Notes: a model not told the origin generated them from the sequence alone. A stretch of 64,000 nucleotides of DNA from JAXMBN01 sp046349875 (GCA_046349875.1 JAXMBN010000002.1:159193-223192); one strand, 5' to 3'. Shown: positions 36,017-46,025, counted from the first letter of the stretch. Translations and numbers: made by a program.

Positions 36017-36979
36017 GTGCGTTTGACGCGAATTGATGAATCCACCGTAGAGATACTCGCTCCTGCCAAGATCAATCTGCATTTGGAAGTGGTCGGAAAG
36101 AGGCCTGACGGCTATCACGAATTGGAAACGATCATGCAGGCCATTGGTCTATTGGATCGCATTCAATTTCGGATTCGAGACGATGATCAAATCAAGATTC
36201 GCGTGATGGTACCGCGTGGGCGGGCGCATCAGGCGATGTGGAATGTTCCAACGGATCAGACCAACTTGATTTGGCGAGCGTTGGACAGGGTTCGGGGAGC
36301 CTATGGTCATGCGCGAGGAATGGATGTCGCGTTGTGGAAGGGAATTCCGTCCCAGGCTGGGCTTGGGGGGGGAAGTAGCGATGCCGTTGCTGCCTTGGTA
36401 GCTGGTTCGATCTTATGGCAATGATCATGGGATGCGCGACTTGCGAGTCAACTAGCTGCGGAGTTGGGGAGTGATCTCAATTTTTTCCTCGATGGAATGA
36501 GTGAAAATCCAGGGATTGCGTTGTGTCGTGGGCGTGGCGAGCAAGTGGAAGTATTGTCGGGTCCCAAGAATGGTCATTGGGTTGTGGTACAACCTCCCCA
36601 AGGTTGTTCGACGGCCGCAGTCTTTCGACGGCTTCACCAAAATGGCGAAAAAACGCCAATTAGAAATATGCAGGACGCATTGGCGCGGGGAAATATGTCA
36701 CAATTGGGGGCTCATCTATTCAACCGTTTGGAGGACGCGGCTTGCCAGGAATCAGGATGGATTCAAAAGGTGAAGTCGGAGATGTGCCGGGAAAATGTGC
36801 TTGGACATGTGATGTCAGGGAGCGGAGCTGCTCGGTTCGGTCTGTGCAGCTCGCAACAGATTGCTTCAAAGGTTGCAAAGCGATTGGAGGCTCGGTTGCC
36901 TGTGGTTGCCTTTGCCGTCCGCAGTTGGTGTCCACCTCCACTGCAGAATCAGTTAAGATCGCTAGGCGTTACGGTGTAG
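36017..36979 (+). pseudogene. ispE: IspE with an in-frame TGA
   Basis: 4-diphosphocytidyl-2-C-methyl-D-erythritol kinase of the non-mevalonate isoprenoid pathway. GHMP kinase features are visible: PAKINLHLEVVGKRPDGYHE at the start, the ATP loop PSQAGLGGGSSDA, then AAELGSDLNFFLDG and a late HVMSGSGAARFG. The whole protein is collinear in one frame except for TGA at 36422-36424, between SILWQ and SWDARLAS. Other genes use TGA as stop, so it is not a reassigned codon. GTG 36017 has AAGAGGGAG 6 bases upstream. Sequence error or a real nonsense mutation; the gene is expected to be essential. Confidence 0.9.
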
Positions 36980-37019
36980 GATCTTTCGATTGCCTTTGAA
37001 CATCAAGGGAGTTGAAGCC

Positions 37020-37592
37020 GTGGAAATCACTGAAGTTCGCATCAAGTTGATGGAAGATTCCGAAGACCGTCTTCGAGCATTCTGTTCGATTACTTTCGAT
37101 CACTGTTTCGTGATTCGCGATTTGAAGATCATCGAGGGGACGAGTGGTCCCTTCGTTGCGATGCCAAGTCGCAAACTGACCGGGCGTTGCAATCGGTGTG
37201 GATGCAAGAACCACTTGAGAAGCAATTATTGCAATCAATGTGGAACGAAGCTTCGCGGTTCAGGTGAGCCTCGAGAATCGGAAGGGGCTCCTAATAAGCT
37301 TTACGCCGATATTGCTCATCCTATCAAGCAAGTCTGTCGCGACATGATTCAAGAAGCGGTTGTTCTTGAGTATGTACAAGAGTTGCAACGCGCTAAATTG
37401 CCGGGATATGTTTCGCGATACGATGACGATTACATCGAAATTGCACCCGAGAGTGTTGTTCCACCGGCCACCTCTTCGCCACCTGCTCCCCATTTTCTCG
37501 AGGGTAGCAAACCCGATAGTGCCGACAAAGCAGCAGGTTTGAAAGACGCTAAGGGGGATTTCGGAGCAGGAATCTTGGATGATGCATCTTAG
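37020..37592 (+). CDS. spoVG: SpoVG-like protein with an inserted zinc ribbon
   Basis: A 190-residue protein from GTG 37020 (AAGGGAG upstream). The N-terminus EITEVRIKLMEDSEDRLRAF and FVAMPSRK, then DIAHPIKQVCRDMIQEAVV, are the SpoVG fold, which in Bacillus and Listeria binds nucleic acid and affects septation or regulation. Between them is an insert with CNRCG and CNQCG, a zinc ribbon, not in standard SpoVG. A polar C-terminal tail follows. It lies 40 bases after ispE, matching the ispE-spoVG neighbourhood known in Bacillus. Confidence 0.87.
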   Translation: MEITEVRIKLMEDSEDRLRAFCSITFDHCFVIRDLKIIEGTSGPFVAMPSRKLTGRCNRCGCKNHLRSNYCNQCGTKLRGSGEPRESEGAPNKLYADIAHPIKQVCRDMIQEAVVLEYVQELQRAKLPGYVSRYDDDYIEIAPESVVPPATSSPPAPHFLEGSKPDSADKAAGLKDAKGDFGAGILDDAS

Positions 37593-37666
37593 ATTTTTCT
37601 GAATCGGGTCTCGCTCGCTAGTCAATTTCAAATTGGGAACTATCTTGATGGACGTTCCCATGGTGG

Positions 37667-40264
37667 ATGGGGCGAGGTCTTTGCGTTCGGAAAGGGAAGA
37701 GTTTGTCTTGGTTGGAACTTCCGGTTGATTCGGTGCTCGCAAGCATTGGCGAGGCGTTGGAACAGCGCCCGAATCTCATCTTAACGGCCCCGCCTGGTTC
37801 TGGGAAAACGACTCGGGTAGCACCCTATCTCGTCGATCATTTGTCATGTTTGCGTGGCAAGCAGACCTATCTTTTGCAACCCCGTCGCGTCGCTGCCAAG
37901 GCTTGTGCATTGCGCATCGCGGAAGAACAGCGGTGGGATATCGGCAAAAAGATTGGATACTCGGTACGTTTTGACACCAAGCGACAAGATGCGACGCAAT
38001 TGATGGTATGTACCGAAGGAGTGCTGTTGCGGCAATTGCAACAGGATCCACTCTTAGAGCAAGTAGGGCTCGTCGTGTTGGATGAGTTTCACGAACGATC
38101 GATCTTGGCGGATCTATTGCTGGGGATGTTGAAACGCGTTCAATCCACTTTTCGCCCAGACCTTCGCATCGTGGTGATGTCGGCCACGATGGACGCGAGC
38201 CTACTCCGCCAATATCTCGATGATGCTGTTTGTATGGAAACAGATGGCCGAATGTTTCCCGTGGACATTCTTTATCGTCCAGTTCGATCGCAGCAACACT
38301 GGTTGGACCACGTGATTGAAACAGTGGAGCTCACGTGTGAGCGAGAAGCGGGCGACATCCTCGTTTTTCTACCAGGTGTAGGCGAGATTCAGCGGTGCAG
38401 AGATGCATTGATTCGAAAGTCTTCGCTTCGCCATTGGGATGTAGTGCCTTTGCATGGAAGCCTTCCGTTGGAGGAACAATCGCGAGCGATCTATCGAGGC
38501 GATAATCCTCGCGTGGTGTTGTCGACGAATGTAGCGGAAACTTCGTTGACCTTAGAGGGAATACGGGTGGTGATCGATAGCGGCTTGGCTCGCGTCATGC
38601 GTTTGGATCCCACGGTGGGATTGGATCGACTCGAGTTGGAACCGATCTGCCAGGCCTCTGCGGAACAAAGGGCAGGTCGAGCTGGCCGAGTCCAAGCAGG
38701 CAAATGCATTCGGCTTTGGGACGAACGATCAACCGCGACTCGACCTCGTTATCTCGATCCCGAGATCCGGCGCGTCGACCTATCGGGTCCACTGTTGCAA
38801 TTGATGGCATGGGGTGAAGGGGATGGGAGCGATTTTCCATGGTTGCTTCCGCCACGCGAAGATTCGGTCGCGATGGCGGTTCGATTGTTGGCAAGGTTGG
38901 GGTGTCACGAATCCAATCGCCTTACCGCCATGGGAAAAACAATGGCGTCACTTCCCTTGGCTCCGCGATTGGCTCGCCTCCTCATCGAAGGTCATCGGAG
39001 GGGACATCTGGAACCAATGGCATGGGTAGCGGCCATGCTTTCTGAACGCGATCCATTCATACGGAATTCATCTTCACCAAGGTCGCAACGCGGTCCAGCA
39101 ACGAGCTCGCAGCATCGTTGGGATTCGGACGTAGTCGAGCGTTGGAATGCATTGGAGCGATATCGCTTGCACGGTGAAACTGAAACGCCGTTTGGAGAGA
39201 TTCACCGCAACGCGATTCGCAATTTGTCGGATACGGTTCGGCAATTGGTGCAAGAAACCGAGGAGGCGATGGGGCGTTGTGGTGAACCCTTTCAAGAAAC
39301 AGAGGAAGCAATATGTCAGAGTCTATTGTTAGGCTATCCTGATCGTCTTGCAAAACGTCGCATGCCAGGAAAGCCCAAAGGGTTGATGGTTGGTGGCAAA
39401 GGCGTACAGATCGGACCGCAAAGTGGTGTACTCGATGCCGATCTGTTCCTCTGCATCGATGTGGATGGTGGTGCGATCGATGCGATGGTGCGCCAAGCAA
39501 GTGGCATCGAAGAAGCTTGGTTGCCGGCTTCACTCGTGCGCACAGAGAACGAATTTTTTTATCATCCGACGCAAAAGCAATTGGTGGCTCGAAAAAGAAA
39601 GTACTTTGATGACTTGATGCTCAGCGAAACCCCTGCATCCCTCGAACTAAATGAGCAGGCTGCGGACGTTTTGTTTGAAGCATTGCAAGCAGAGGTTCGT
39701 GCAGTAGCTCCAGGGGCAGGAACTGCTTTTGAAACGTGGAAGCAACGCGTCGAATGCTTGCGAGCTTGGATGCCTGAACTTGAATTGCCCATGCTCGACG
39801 ATACCTTCTTGCGCCGCGTTCTGAAGCAACTTTGTTTAGGCAGGAAAAGTTTAGAAGAAGTGCGATCGGCACCTTGGATGGATTGGATTCGAAGTGAATT
39901 GACTTCGAGTCAATGGGAAGCCATTGAGCAGGAGGCTCCAGAGAGGATCCGTGTCCCTAGTGGGAACTGGATAAAGATCGAATACGAGGCTGGCAAACCG
40001 CCTATCCTATCCGTGCGCATTCAAGAGGTGTTTTCATGGAAGGCCACGCCACGTATTGCGAAGGGCAGGGTGCCACTCTTGATGCACTTGCTCGCTCCCA
40101 ACATGCGGCCCCAGCAAGTGACGGATGATCTTGCGAGTTTTTGGAATTCAACCTATCAGGTGGTTCGCAAAGAACTGAAACGTCGGTACCCCAAACACCA
40201 TTGGCCGGAAGATCCTTGGACCGCATCCCCATGTTCGGGCGTGATGCGAAAGAACCAAGGGTAA
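37667..40264 (+). CDS. hrpB: ATP-dependent helicase HrpB
   Basis: An 865-residue DEAH/RHA-type helicase of the HrpB family. Walker A is APPGSGKTT (residues 41-49). Further motifs are LDEFHER, SATMD, STNVAETSLTLEG and QRAGRAGR. The C-terminal HrpB-specific domain is present. Role in E. coli is poorly known; an RNA helicase activity is expected. ATG 37667 is used, though a later TTG preceded by GGAAAGGGAAG is possible. Confidence 0.93.
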   Translation: MGRGLCVRKGKSLSWLELPVDSVLASIGEALEQRPNLILTAPPGSGKTTRVAPYLVDHLSCLRGKQTYLLQPRRVAAKACALRIAEEQRWDIGKKIGYSVRFDTKRQDATQLMVCTEGVLLRQLQQDPLLEQVGLVVLDEFHERSILADLLLGMLKRVQSTFRPDLRIVVMSATMDASLLRQYLDDAVCMETDGRMFPVDILYRPVRSQQHWLDHVIETVELTCEREAGDILVFLPGVGEIQRCRDALIRKSSLRHWDVVPLHGSLPLEEQSRAIYRGDNPRVVLSTNVAETSLTLEGIRVVIDSGLARVMRLDPTVGLDRLELEPICQASAEQRAGRAGRVQAGKCIRLWDERSTATRPRYLDPEIRRVDLSGPLLQLMAWGEGDGSDFPWLLPPREDSVAMAVRLLARLGCHESNRLTAMGKTMASLPLAPRLARLLIEGHRRGHLEPMAWVAAMLSERDPFIRNSSSPRSQRGPATSSQHRWDSDVVERWNALERYRLHGETETPFGEIHRNAIRNLSDTVRQLVQETEEAMGRCGEPFQETEEAICQSLLLGYPDRLAKRRMPGKPKGLMVGGKGVQIGPQSGVLDADLFLCIDVDGGAIDAMVRQASGIEEAWLPASLVRTENEFFYHPTQKQLVARKRKYFDDLMLSETPASLELNEQAADVLFEALQAEVRAVAPGAGTAFETWKQRVECLRAWMPELELPMLDDTFLRRVLKQLCLGRKSLEEVRSAPWMDWIRSELTSSQWEAIEQEAPERIRVPSGNWIKIEYEAGKPPILSVRIQEVFSWKATPRIAKGRVPLLMHLLAPNMRPQQVTDDLASFWNSTYQVVRKELKRRYPKHHWPEDPWTASPCSGVMRKNQG

Positions 40265-40364
40265 GGCGATGTGTTTTTAGGTTGATTGTTTCGAGGGAAA
40301 GGCTCAAGTATCATGTGAGTCTCCCAGTCATTTATCCCACCCTCTGCATCAGGAGTGCAATCTT

Positions 40365-41654
40365 ATGCCCCAAGAAGTCAATCGTCGTTCCTTTCTCACG
40401 AAAACAGGGGCTGCAGCAGCAGTGATTGCTGGAACGAACGCAGTCGCCGCGAAGAGCTATGGACGGATTCTAGGCGCCAATGATCGATTGGGGGTCGGGA
40501 TCATCGGAGGTGGAGTGATTGGTAAAGCCCACTTGAACGTGATCAAGAAATTGAAAGGCCCAAACAACCTCGATCCAATCGCCGTCGTCGATTGCTGGAA
40601 GAAGCGAGCTGAGGATGGGAAAGAGTTGGTGGAAGCCAAGCATGCGATGACTGAATACAAGCGCATGCTCGATATGAAAGAAGTCGATTATGCCGTAGTA
40701 GCGGTTCCTGAGCATTGGCACTGGACGATGACAATCGATGCCATGGATGCCGGAAAGGCAGTGTATTGCGAGAAGCCGATGACGCACACCATTCCGGAAG
40801 CGCAAGCGGTGATGAAGAAGCAGAAAGAAACCAAGCGTCCTCTACAAATTGGCGTGCAAGCCATGTCGGATGACAGCTACATTTCTGCGCGCGATGCGAT
40901 TCGCAAAGGAGTGATCGGAAAGGTCATTCAAGCACAGATCGAATACGTTCGACGATACGATGATAAGAAGGGACCTTGGCGCGAACCGGACTTGGTCGCA
41001 GAACATGCTACCAAACCAGCGGATCTCGATTGGAATGCATGGCTGGGATCAGCTCCGAAACGAGATTGGGATCCGCATCACTATTTTGAATGGCGATGCT
41101 ATTCGGCATATTCGGGTGGTATTTGCACGGACCTTTTCATTCACCGCATCACTCGCATTATGCGAGCATGTGACTTGCTGTATCCACGCCGTGTGGTTGG
41201 AATGGGCGGTATTTGGCAATGGCCAGATGGACGTGATCTTCCAGACAATATCGAAATGATTTGCGAGTATCCTCGCGGGATGACCGTGTATGTGCTCGGA
41301 ACCATGAGCAATCGCGTCGGCATCGACCACTTGATCCGTGGATATCGTGGAACGCTCTATTTCACGAAAGATGGATGGGAGGCCAAGGATAAGGATGGCA
41401 AGATCTTGGCCGAACATAAGAAGACCGGTGGTGAAGACCAGCATCTGCACCATACCAACTTGCACAACCACATTCGAAATGGTGAACCGTTGAATTGCCC
41501 TGTGGAATTGGGCATGGCCGGTGTGGTTGCGGTGAATATGGCCAACGAAAGTTGGCGGACTAGCCAGATGATGGGATGGGATGCGAAGAACGAGAAGATG
41601 GTTCCAGCTCACACCTTGAATCTGAGTCACGAGCCAGAAACAACCAAGTCTTAG
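40365..41654 (+). CDS. Tat-exported Gfo/Idh/MocA family oxidoreductase
   Basis: A 429-residue protein with a twin-arginine signal (NRRSFLTKTGAAAAVIA). The Rossmann loop is GIIGGGVIGKAH and the family EKP motif is in YCEKPMTHT. It is a predicted NAD(P)-dependent dehydrogenase, and the export signal fits a planctomycete set that may act on sugars or polymers in the periplasm. The substrate is unknown. ATG 40365 follows AGGAGTGC. It lies 100 bases after hrpB. Confidence 0.92.
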   Translation: MPQEVNRRSFLTKTGAAAAVIAGTNAVAAKSYGRILGANDRLGVGIIGGGVIGKAHLNVIKKLKGPNNLDPIAVVDCWKKRAEDGKELVEAKHAMTEYKRMLDMKEVDYAVVAVPEHWHWTMTIDAMDAGKAVYCEKPMTHTIPEAQAVMKKQKETKRPLQIGVQAMSDDSYISARDAIRKGVIGKVIQAQIEYVRRYDDKKGPWREPDLVAEHATKPADLDWNAWLGSAPKRDWDPHHYFEWRCYSAYSGGICTDLFIHRITRIMRACDLLYPRRVVGMGGIWQWPDGRDLPDNIEMICEYPRGMTVYVLGTMSNRVGIDHLIRGYRGTLYFTKDGWEAKDKDGKILAEHKKTGGEDQHLHHTNLHNHIRNGEPLNCPVELGMAGVVAVNMANESWRTSQMMGWDAKNEKMVPAHTLNLSHEPETTKS

Positions 41655-41690
41655 GATTCGCTAGCAGATTCTAAGATTGAGAAACTTGCC

Positions 41691-41762
41691 ACCACGAAGC
41701 GAGCGAGATTCCTTGGGATTTTGATGAGCCCTGGATTCTCAAATGCTTCGTGGTTTGTTTTT
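41691..41762 (+). terminator. Terminator after the oxidoreductase gene
   Basis: ACCACGAAGC (41691-41700) pairs with GCTTCGTGGT (41745-41754), with a smaller internal stem in the ~44-base loop, followed by a T-rich stretch. An intrinsic terminator with a long loop is likely. Confidence 0.65.
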
Positions 41763-41809
41763 GGGCAGAAGTGAAGGCCCGGCTGCGGTAAGCAGCAAAA
41801 CGCCTGATA

Positions 41810-42031
41810 TCAAGAGAGGCTATGGAGAGAGTGTTTCCTAAATCGGTTTCGATCGATGTTGATGTGAGCCGTTTGTAATTTGCCGATTTTGCCCAGGTTC
41901 CCTTGACGCCATGCGGCAATTTCACGAACCTTCCCGGCCTGGAAGGATTCTAAGATCTGAGCCTCATGCTGCGGCAAGAGAGTCAAGGGATGGCACTGGC
42001 ACGGAATAATCGCATCGATCGTCGACGGCAA
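41810..42031 (-). CDS. Possible small protein divergent from the membrane-protein gene
   Basis: A 73-residue frame with TTG start at 42031. The sequence QHEAQILESFQAGKVREIAA continues as an amphipathic, protein-like stretch, and it ends with a Tyr/Asp-free basic region. It overlaps the 5' end of the plus-strand gene, so only one of the two N-terminal regions may be used. Weak evidence. Confidence 0.3.
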   Translation of the reverse strand: MPSTIDAIIPCQCHPLTLLPQHEAQILESFQAGKVREIAAWRQGNLGKIGKLQTAHINIDRNRFRKHSLHSLS

Positions 42032-43978
42032 TTGCTTCGAATGAATGCCGAAGCAGAAAATGATGGTGCGAGCTCAACACGATCGCGTCGACGTCCTCGT
42101 ATGGATGATCAGGAAGATATCATTCCGCTCAAACGGGATGCGGGGTATAGCCAAGCGGTTCGCCGCGCATGTCAGCATCGGCTTGTGCAGCTGATTCCTG
42201 TCCGACGCACATCGGTTGCTGCTGTGATTAGCGTCGCGTGGATCGCTTGGGGCATCTTGATTGGGCTTCATTATTTGTTGTTCGTGCAAGGGTCTGACGC
42301 ACTTCGAACTTTGCCGATCGCTCATCTGTTTCACCTCCGTTCCGACCATGGCATTTCGCATTGGTTGGGAACTCAGTTGTGGATGTTGACTGCATTGGCA
42401 GCGCTTCTCATCTACCAATTACGCAAGCATAAATTGGATGATTATCGAGCCAAGTATCGCCTATGGCTGTTGTTGATGGCGGCGGCACTATTTGCCAGTC
42501 TGGATTCATCGACTTCGATCTTGCGTTTGATCGGTTATTCCATCGATGGTTGGTCGCGGCGTGAAATGGGGTATTCCGGTTGGGCTGTCGTACTTGCGAC
42601 TTTTGCCGCGTTGATTGGCGTATTAGGGTTACGACTATGCGGAGAGTTGATGAATGTTCCAAGCGCCGTCACCTTTTGGTTAGGAGGATTGGTCAGCTGG
42701 GGAATCAGTGCGCTCTTGGGGACGGGTTTGATTCATAGCACTTGGTCCCCCGAGTATCTCGATATGGTTGTGGGAGCAACATGGTTGGGCGGAATCTTGG
42801 CGGTTTGGTTGTCGGCTGGAATGTATTTGCGGCACAACTACATACAGGCACAGAAACGATTCCTCAGCCGGGGAACGTTGTTGCAGCCAATCAAATTCCA
42901 AATGCCAAAGCTTGCCTTGTTGCAATGGAAGCGCGAATTGAATGAAGGTGAAGAGGACGAAGATGGCGAGGAGCATGTCGAGAAAGCCTCTGGTGGTATC
43001 TCCTTGAAGCGGTTCGCTTCGATGCTCAAAGAACGCAAGGAAGAGCGAGCTCGTGCGAAAGCGGAGGCGCTTGAAATCAAGCAATTGCGAAAGGAAGAAG
43101 CTCGGCGCGAATCCGATGAGCGTGCGCAGGCAAAGGCTACGAAGACCAATGCGAGTGCTCGGCCAACTCGCGAAAGTGATGGAGATGATGAGGATCAAAC
43201 TTCCACGTCATCCGCATCCACATCGAAGAGCAGCAAATGGTTTGGATTTGGAAAGAAGAACGGTTCGACGGCTGCGAGCGATGAGCAAGAGTCATCAAGC
43301 CCGACGCACAAGAAGGATGTTGAACCACTCGCCAAGCTCAAACGCGATGATTCTGCAGGATCGAAGCGATGGTGGCCCATGGGGCGAAAGGGAGAGACCG
43401 CAAGCGAGGAAGGGGATACGAAACCCACCAAGTCGAGCAAGACCGCGGCATCCAAGTCGGAAAATGAAACAGCCGCCGAACGCAAATCGTGGTTCCAGCG
43501 TAAGCCAAAGACCGAAACTGCGAAGGAATCGACTACCGAGCGATCCAAATCCTCGGAAGGATCTGAAAAGAGTATTCCGTTGGGAACGAAGTCTTGGTTC
43601 AAGCGATCAGTTCAAGGACAGGAAGCCAAAGATACATCCACGGCGAAGTCCACTGAAGCATCGCCCAAAGAAAAGCGTTCTTGGTTTGCTAAGCGCACTG
43701 GAGATGCATCGGCAGAGAAAGCGACCAAGCCGGAACCGAAGGCAACGGATGGAAAGAAGGGTGGCCTATTCGGATTCTTGGATGGCCTCAAGCTAAAGCC
43801 ACCGGCCGATGGAGAGAGTCGTCCCGCGAAATCCTCTGGGGGAAGGGACCTACCTTCGACGATGCCGGATGACGGAAGCGATCCAGAAGACCGCAGCGAT
43901 CTTTACGATCGTCAGATGAGTAAAGCGGAACGCAAAAAGATGCGACGCGAACAAGGCAATCAGCGCCGCGCAGCCTAA
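41990..43978 (+). CDS. Membrane protein with a disordered tail of repeated aromatic motifs
   Basis: About 662 residues from ATG 41990 (alternatives 41966 and 42041). The N-terminal ~80 residues are basic, then about seven membrane segments between residues ~75 and 300. The tail (about 320-660) is charged, low-complexity Lys/Glu/Ser/Ala. It carries spaced short motifs: SKWFGFGKK, KRWWPMGRK, KSWFQRKPK, KSWFKRSVQ, RSWFAKRTG and GLFGFLDGLK, i.e. Lys/Arg-(x)-Trp-Phe followed by basic residues. It ends in a basic KAERKKMRREQG. Function unknown; the tail may bind several copies of a partner or the membrane. Confidence 0.75.
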   Translation: MALARNNRIDRRRQLLRMNAEAENDGASSTRSRRRPRMDDQEDIIPLKRDAGYSQAVRRACQHRLVQLIPVRRTSVAAVISVAWIAWGILIGLHYLLFVQGSDALRTLPIAHLFHLRSDHGISHWLGTQLWMLTALAALLIYQLRKHKLDDYRAKYRLWLLLMAAALFASLDSSTSILRLIGYSIDGWSRREMGYSGWAVVLATFAALIGVLGLRLCGELMNVPSAVTFWLGGLVSWGISALLGTGLIHSTWSPEYLDMVVGATWLGGILAVWLSAGMYLRHNYIQAQKRFLSRGTLLQPIKFQMPKLALLQWKRELNEGEEDEDGEEHVEKASGGISLKRFASMLKERKEERARAKAEALEIKQLRKEEARRESDERAQAKATKTNASARPTRESDGDDEDQTSTSSASTSKSSKWFGFGKKNGSTAASDEQESSSPTHKKDVEPLAKLKRDDSAGSKRWWPMGRKGETASEEGDTKPTKSSKTAASKSENETAAERKSWFQRKPKTETAKESTTERSKSSEGSEKSIPLGTKSWFKRSVQGQEAKDTSTAKSTEASPKEKRSWFAKRTGDASAEKATKPEPKATDGKKGGLFGFLDGLKLKPPADGESRPAKSSGGRDLPSTMPDDGSDPEDRSDLYDRQMSKAERKKMRREQGNQRRAA

Positions 43979-44014
43979 GCCTTTCGGCGCATCGTCATGA
44001 AATACAGAATGCCA

Positions 44015-44044
44015 ACAAGCCAGCGGATGATTCCGCTGGCTTGT
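44015..44044. terminator. Bidirectional terminator between convergent genes
   Basis: ACAAGCCAGCGGA and TCCGCTGGCTTGT form a perfect 13-bp stem with a 4-base loop (TGAT), midway between the membrane-protein gene and asnS. It can serve both strands. Confidence 0.8.
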
Positions 44045-44055
44045 ATTGTATCATC

Positions 44056-45450
44056 TTAGAATTCGGCGCTGCCGGGCGTGCGAGGGAATGGAATCACATC
44101 GCGGATGTTTGCCATTCCTGTCATGAATTGAATGGCTCGCTCAAGTCCCAATCCGAATCCGCTATGGGGTACCGTTCCGAATCGACGTAGATCCAAGTAC
44201 CACCAGTAATCTTCTTCCGCCAAATGGAAATCGGCTAGTCGTTTTTGGAGAACGTCGAGACGCTCTTCACGTTGACTTCCTCCGATGATTTCCCCGACTT
44301 GAGGAACGAGTACGTCCATAGCGCGAACGGTTTTGCCATCTTCGTTGAGTCGCATGTAAAAGGCTTTGATCGACGCTGGGTAATCGTAAAGGATCAATGG
44401 GCCTTTCACATATTGTTCGGCAAGGTAACGCTCATGTTCTGCTTGAAGGTCGGTGCCCCAATCCACTGGATATTGGAAAGCTTGTCCGGAGTTTTCAGAA
44501 TGTTGATCGCTTCGGTGTAGGAAAGGTGAGCGAACGGTTTTTCTAATACGAGCTTCAACGAATCCAAGAGACCGTTTTGAACCCACTTATCGAAGAACTC
44601 CATATCTTCATGGCAATCGCCCAGAACATCGCGGAGCATTCGTTTCAAATAGCGTTCGGCGAGATCCATATTATCTTCGAGTTCGAAGAAGGCCATCTCT
44701 GGCTCGATCATCCAGAACTCTGCCAAGTGTCGACTGGTGTTCGAGTTTTCGGAAGGTGGGACCAAAGGTGTAGATTTTGCTGAGAGCTGTCGCGTAGATT
44801 TCACCTTCCAGTTGACCGCTCACCGTGAGGAACGATGGTTTGCCAAAGAAGTCCTGCGAGTAGTCGATCTTGCCTTCCTTCATGGGAGGCTTTTCCATGG
44901 GGAGTGTCGTCACGCGAAACATTTGGCCAGCACCTTCGCAGTCGCTGGCTGTAATGATCGGGGTGTGGATGTATGCAAAGCCTTCTTCTTGGAAGAATTG
45001 ATGCGTTGAATAGCTGATGCGATTGCGAACGCGAGCCACTGCTCCAATGGTATTGGTGCGGGGGCGAAGGTGAGCCCATTCGCGAAGCTTTTCGAGCGTA
45101 TGGCGTTTCTTCTGAAGAGGATAGGTATTCGGATCGGCAATCCCCGTCACACGCAAGGAAGATGCCGCGAGTTCCGTTTTTTGACCTTGCCCCTGGCTTG
45201 GTTTTAGTTCGCCCGCAACTACCAAACTGCTACCCACGCTTAGCGTTAAAACGTCGGCTTCATAATTGCTCAAGGATTGATCGGCCACGACCTGCAGATT
45301 GCCAAGGCAGCTTCCATCATTGACTTCGATGAAGCTGAATCCACCTTTGCTATCGCGACGGGTTCGTACCCATCCACGTACTTCGATGGTCTTGCCGATG
45401 TGGGTTTCCTGTCGAGCTTCCGCAACGCTGATCCATTGAGATTTGGTCAT
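44056..45450 (-). pseudogene. asnS: Asparaginyl-tRNA synthetase, two frameshifts
   Basis: AsnRS, class II, charging tRNA-Asn in the cytoplasm. The anticodon-binding OB domain (IEVRGWVRTRRDSKGGFSFI) and catalytic domain (AYIHTPIITASDCEGAG, then HLAEFWMIEPEMAF, later FGLGLERAIQFMTG) are all present. They are split in three frames: 45450 to about 44755, about 44750-44490, and about 44490-44056. Both breaks lie at an AAAA/TTTT run (GTTTTCGG near 44747 and GTTTTCAG near 44493), so single or few-base indels are involved. The gene should be needed unless a GatCAB route exists, so sequence error is plausible. ATG 45450 gives a normal start. Confidence 0.88.
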
Positions 45451-46025
45451 GTCGAGCTATTCCGATGCCGCGTTCTTTGAAAAATGAGGTGGTCTCACGA
45501 TAGCGAGACATTCTAGTGGGAAGTCGTTTGGGAGGACCAGGAGGCATTCGAGCGGTCGGCGTGCAGAAAGCCTTGATTTTCACAACCTACGCGTCAGCGA
45601 GGGACCAACGAACTCACATCACGAAGCGCCCGAAAGGGATGTCTCGGACAAGGCAAAATCTCTGCAAAAGTTAGTTCCTCGCTGACGCTTTGTGACAACA
45701 AGCATTAGTCCCTCGCTTACGCTCTGACGATTCGGGTTGTGATAACAATCAAAAGCGTAAACTCCAAGTTCACTCCTCGGGCAATGAGAATAGCCGATCC
45801 CGCAAGCGATCCTCGAAATGGTGGTCCTCGCGGTGGCACTAAAGATTCAGGTTGAGGTAGGTGGAAATTGCCCTGAAAGCCAGCGAAATTTGAAAATAGG
45901 GAGTTTCAAAGAAACACAACGAGGAATAGGTGGGGTAAAATCAAGGGTTCGGAGCCGAGGGAGGCTATCGAAAACGAGGCTTTGAGACCCCAATATGGCG
46001 GTTCGGTGTTTCGAGGGAGCGTAGC
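45451..46025. repeat. Intergenic repeat cluster, copy A
   Basis: 575 bases without a gene. 45550-45587 is a near copy (3 mismatches in 38) in inverted orientation of 59651-59688. 45641-45690 matches the complement of 59550-59599 at about 84 percent. Recurrent units are CCTCGCTGACGCTT, CCCTCGCTTACGCT and CGGGTTGTGA. This looks like a dispersed repeat (REP- or MITE-like), with no coding frame. Confidence 0.65.

Noticed and set aside
36422..36424. TGA in ispE as selenocysteine or reassigned Trp
   Set aside because: Many genes here end in TGA, so the code is standard, and IspE has no selenocysteine at this site; no SECIS-like hairpin was identified.
37260..37742. 160-codon minus-strand ORF across spoVG and the start of hrpB
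   Set aside because: The plus-strand genes are recognisable on both sides, and the minus frame is a shadow.
45540..45770. CRISPR array
   Set aside because: The repeats are of uneven length, imperfect, in both orientations and without regular spacers; no cas genes occur in the window.
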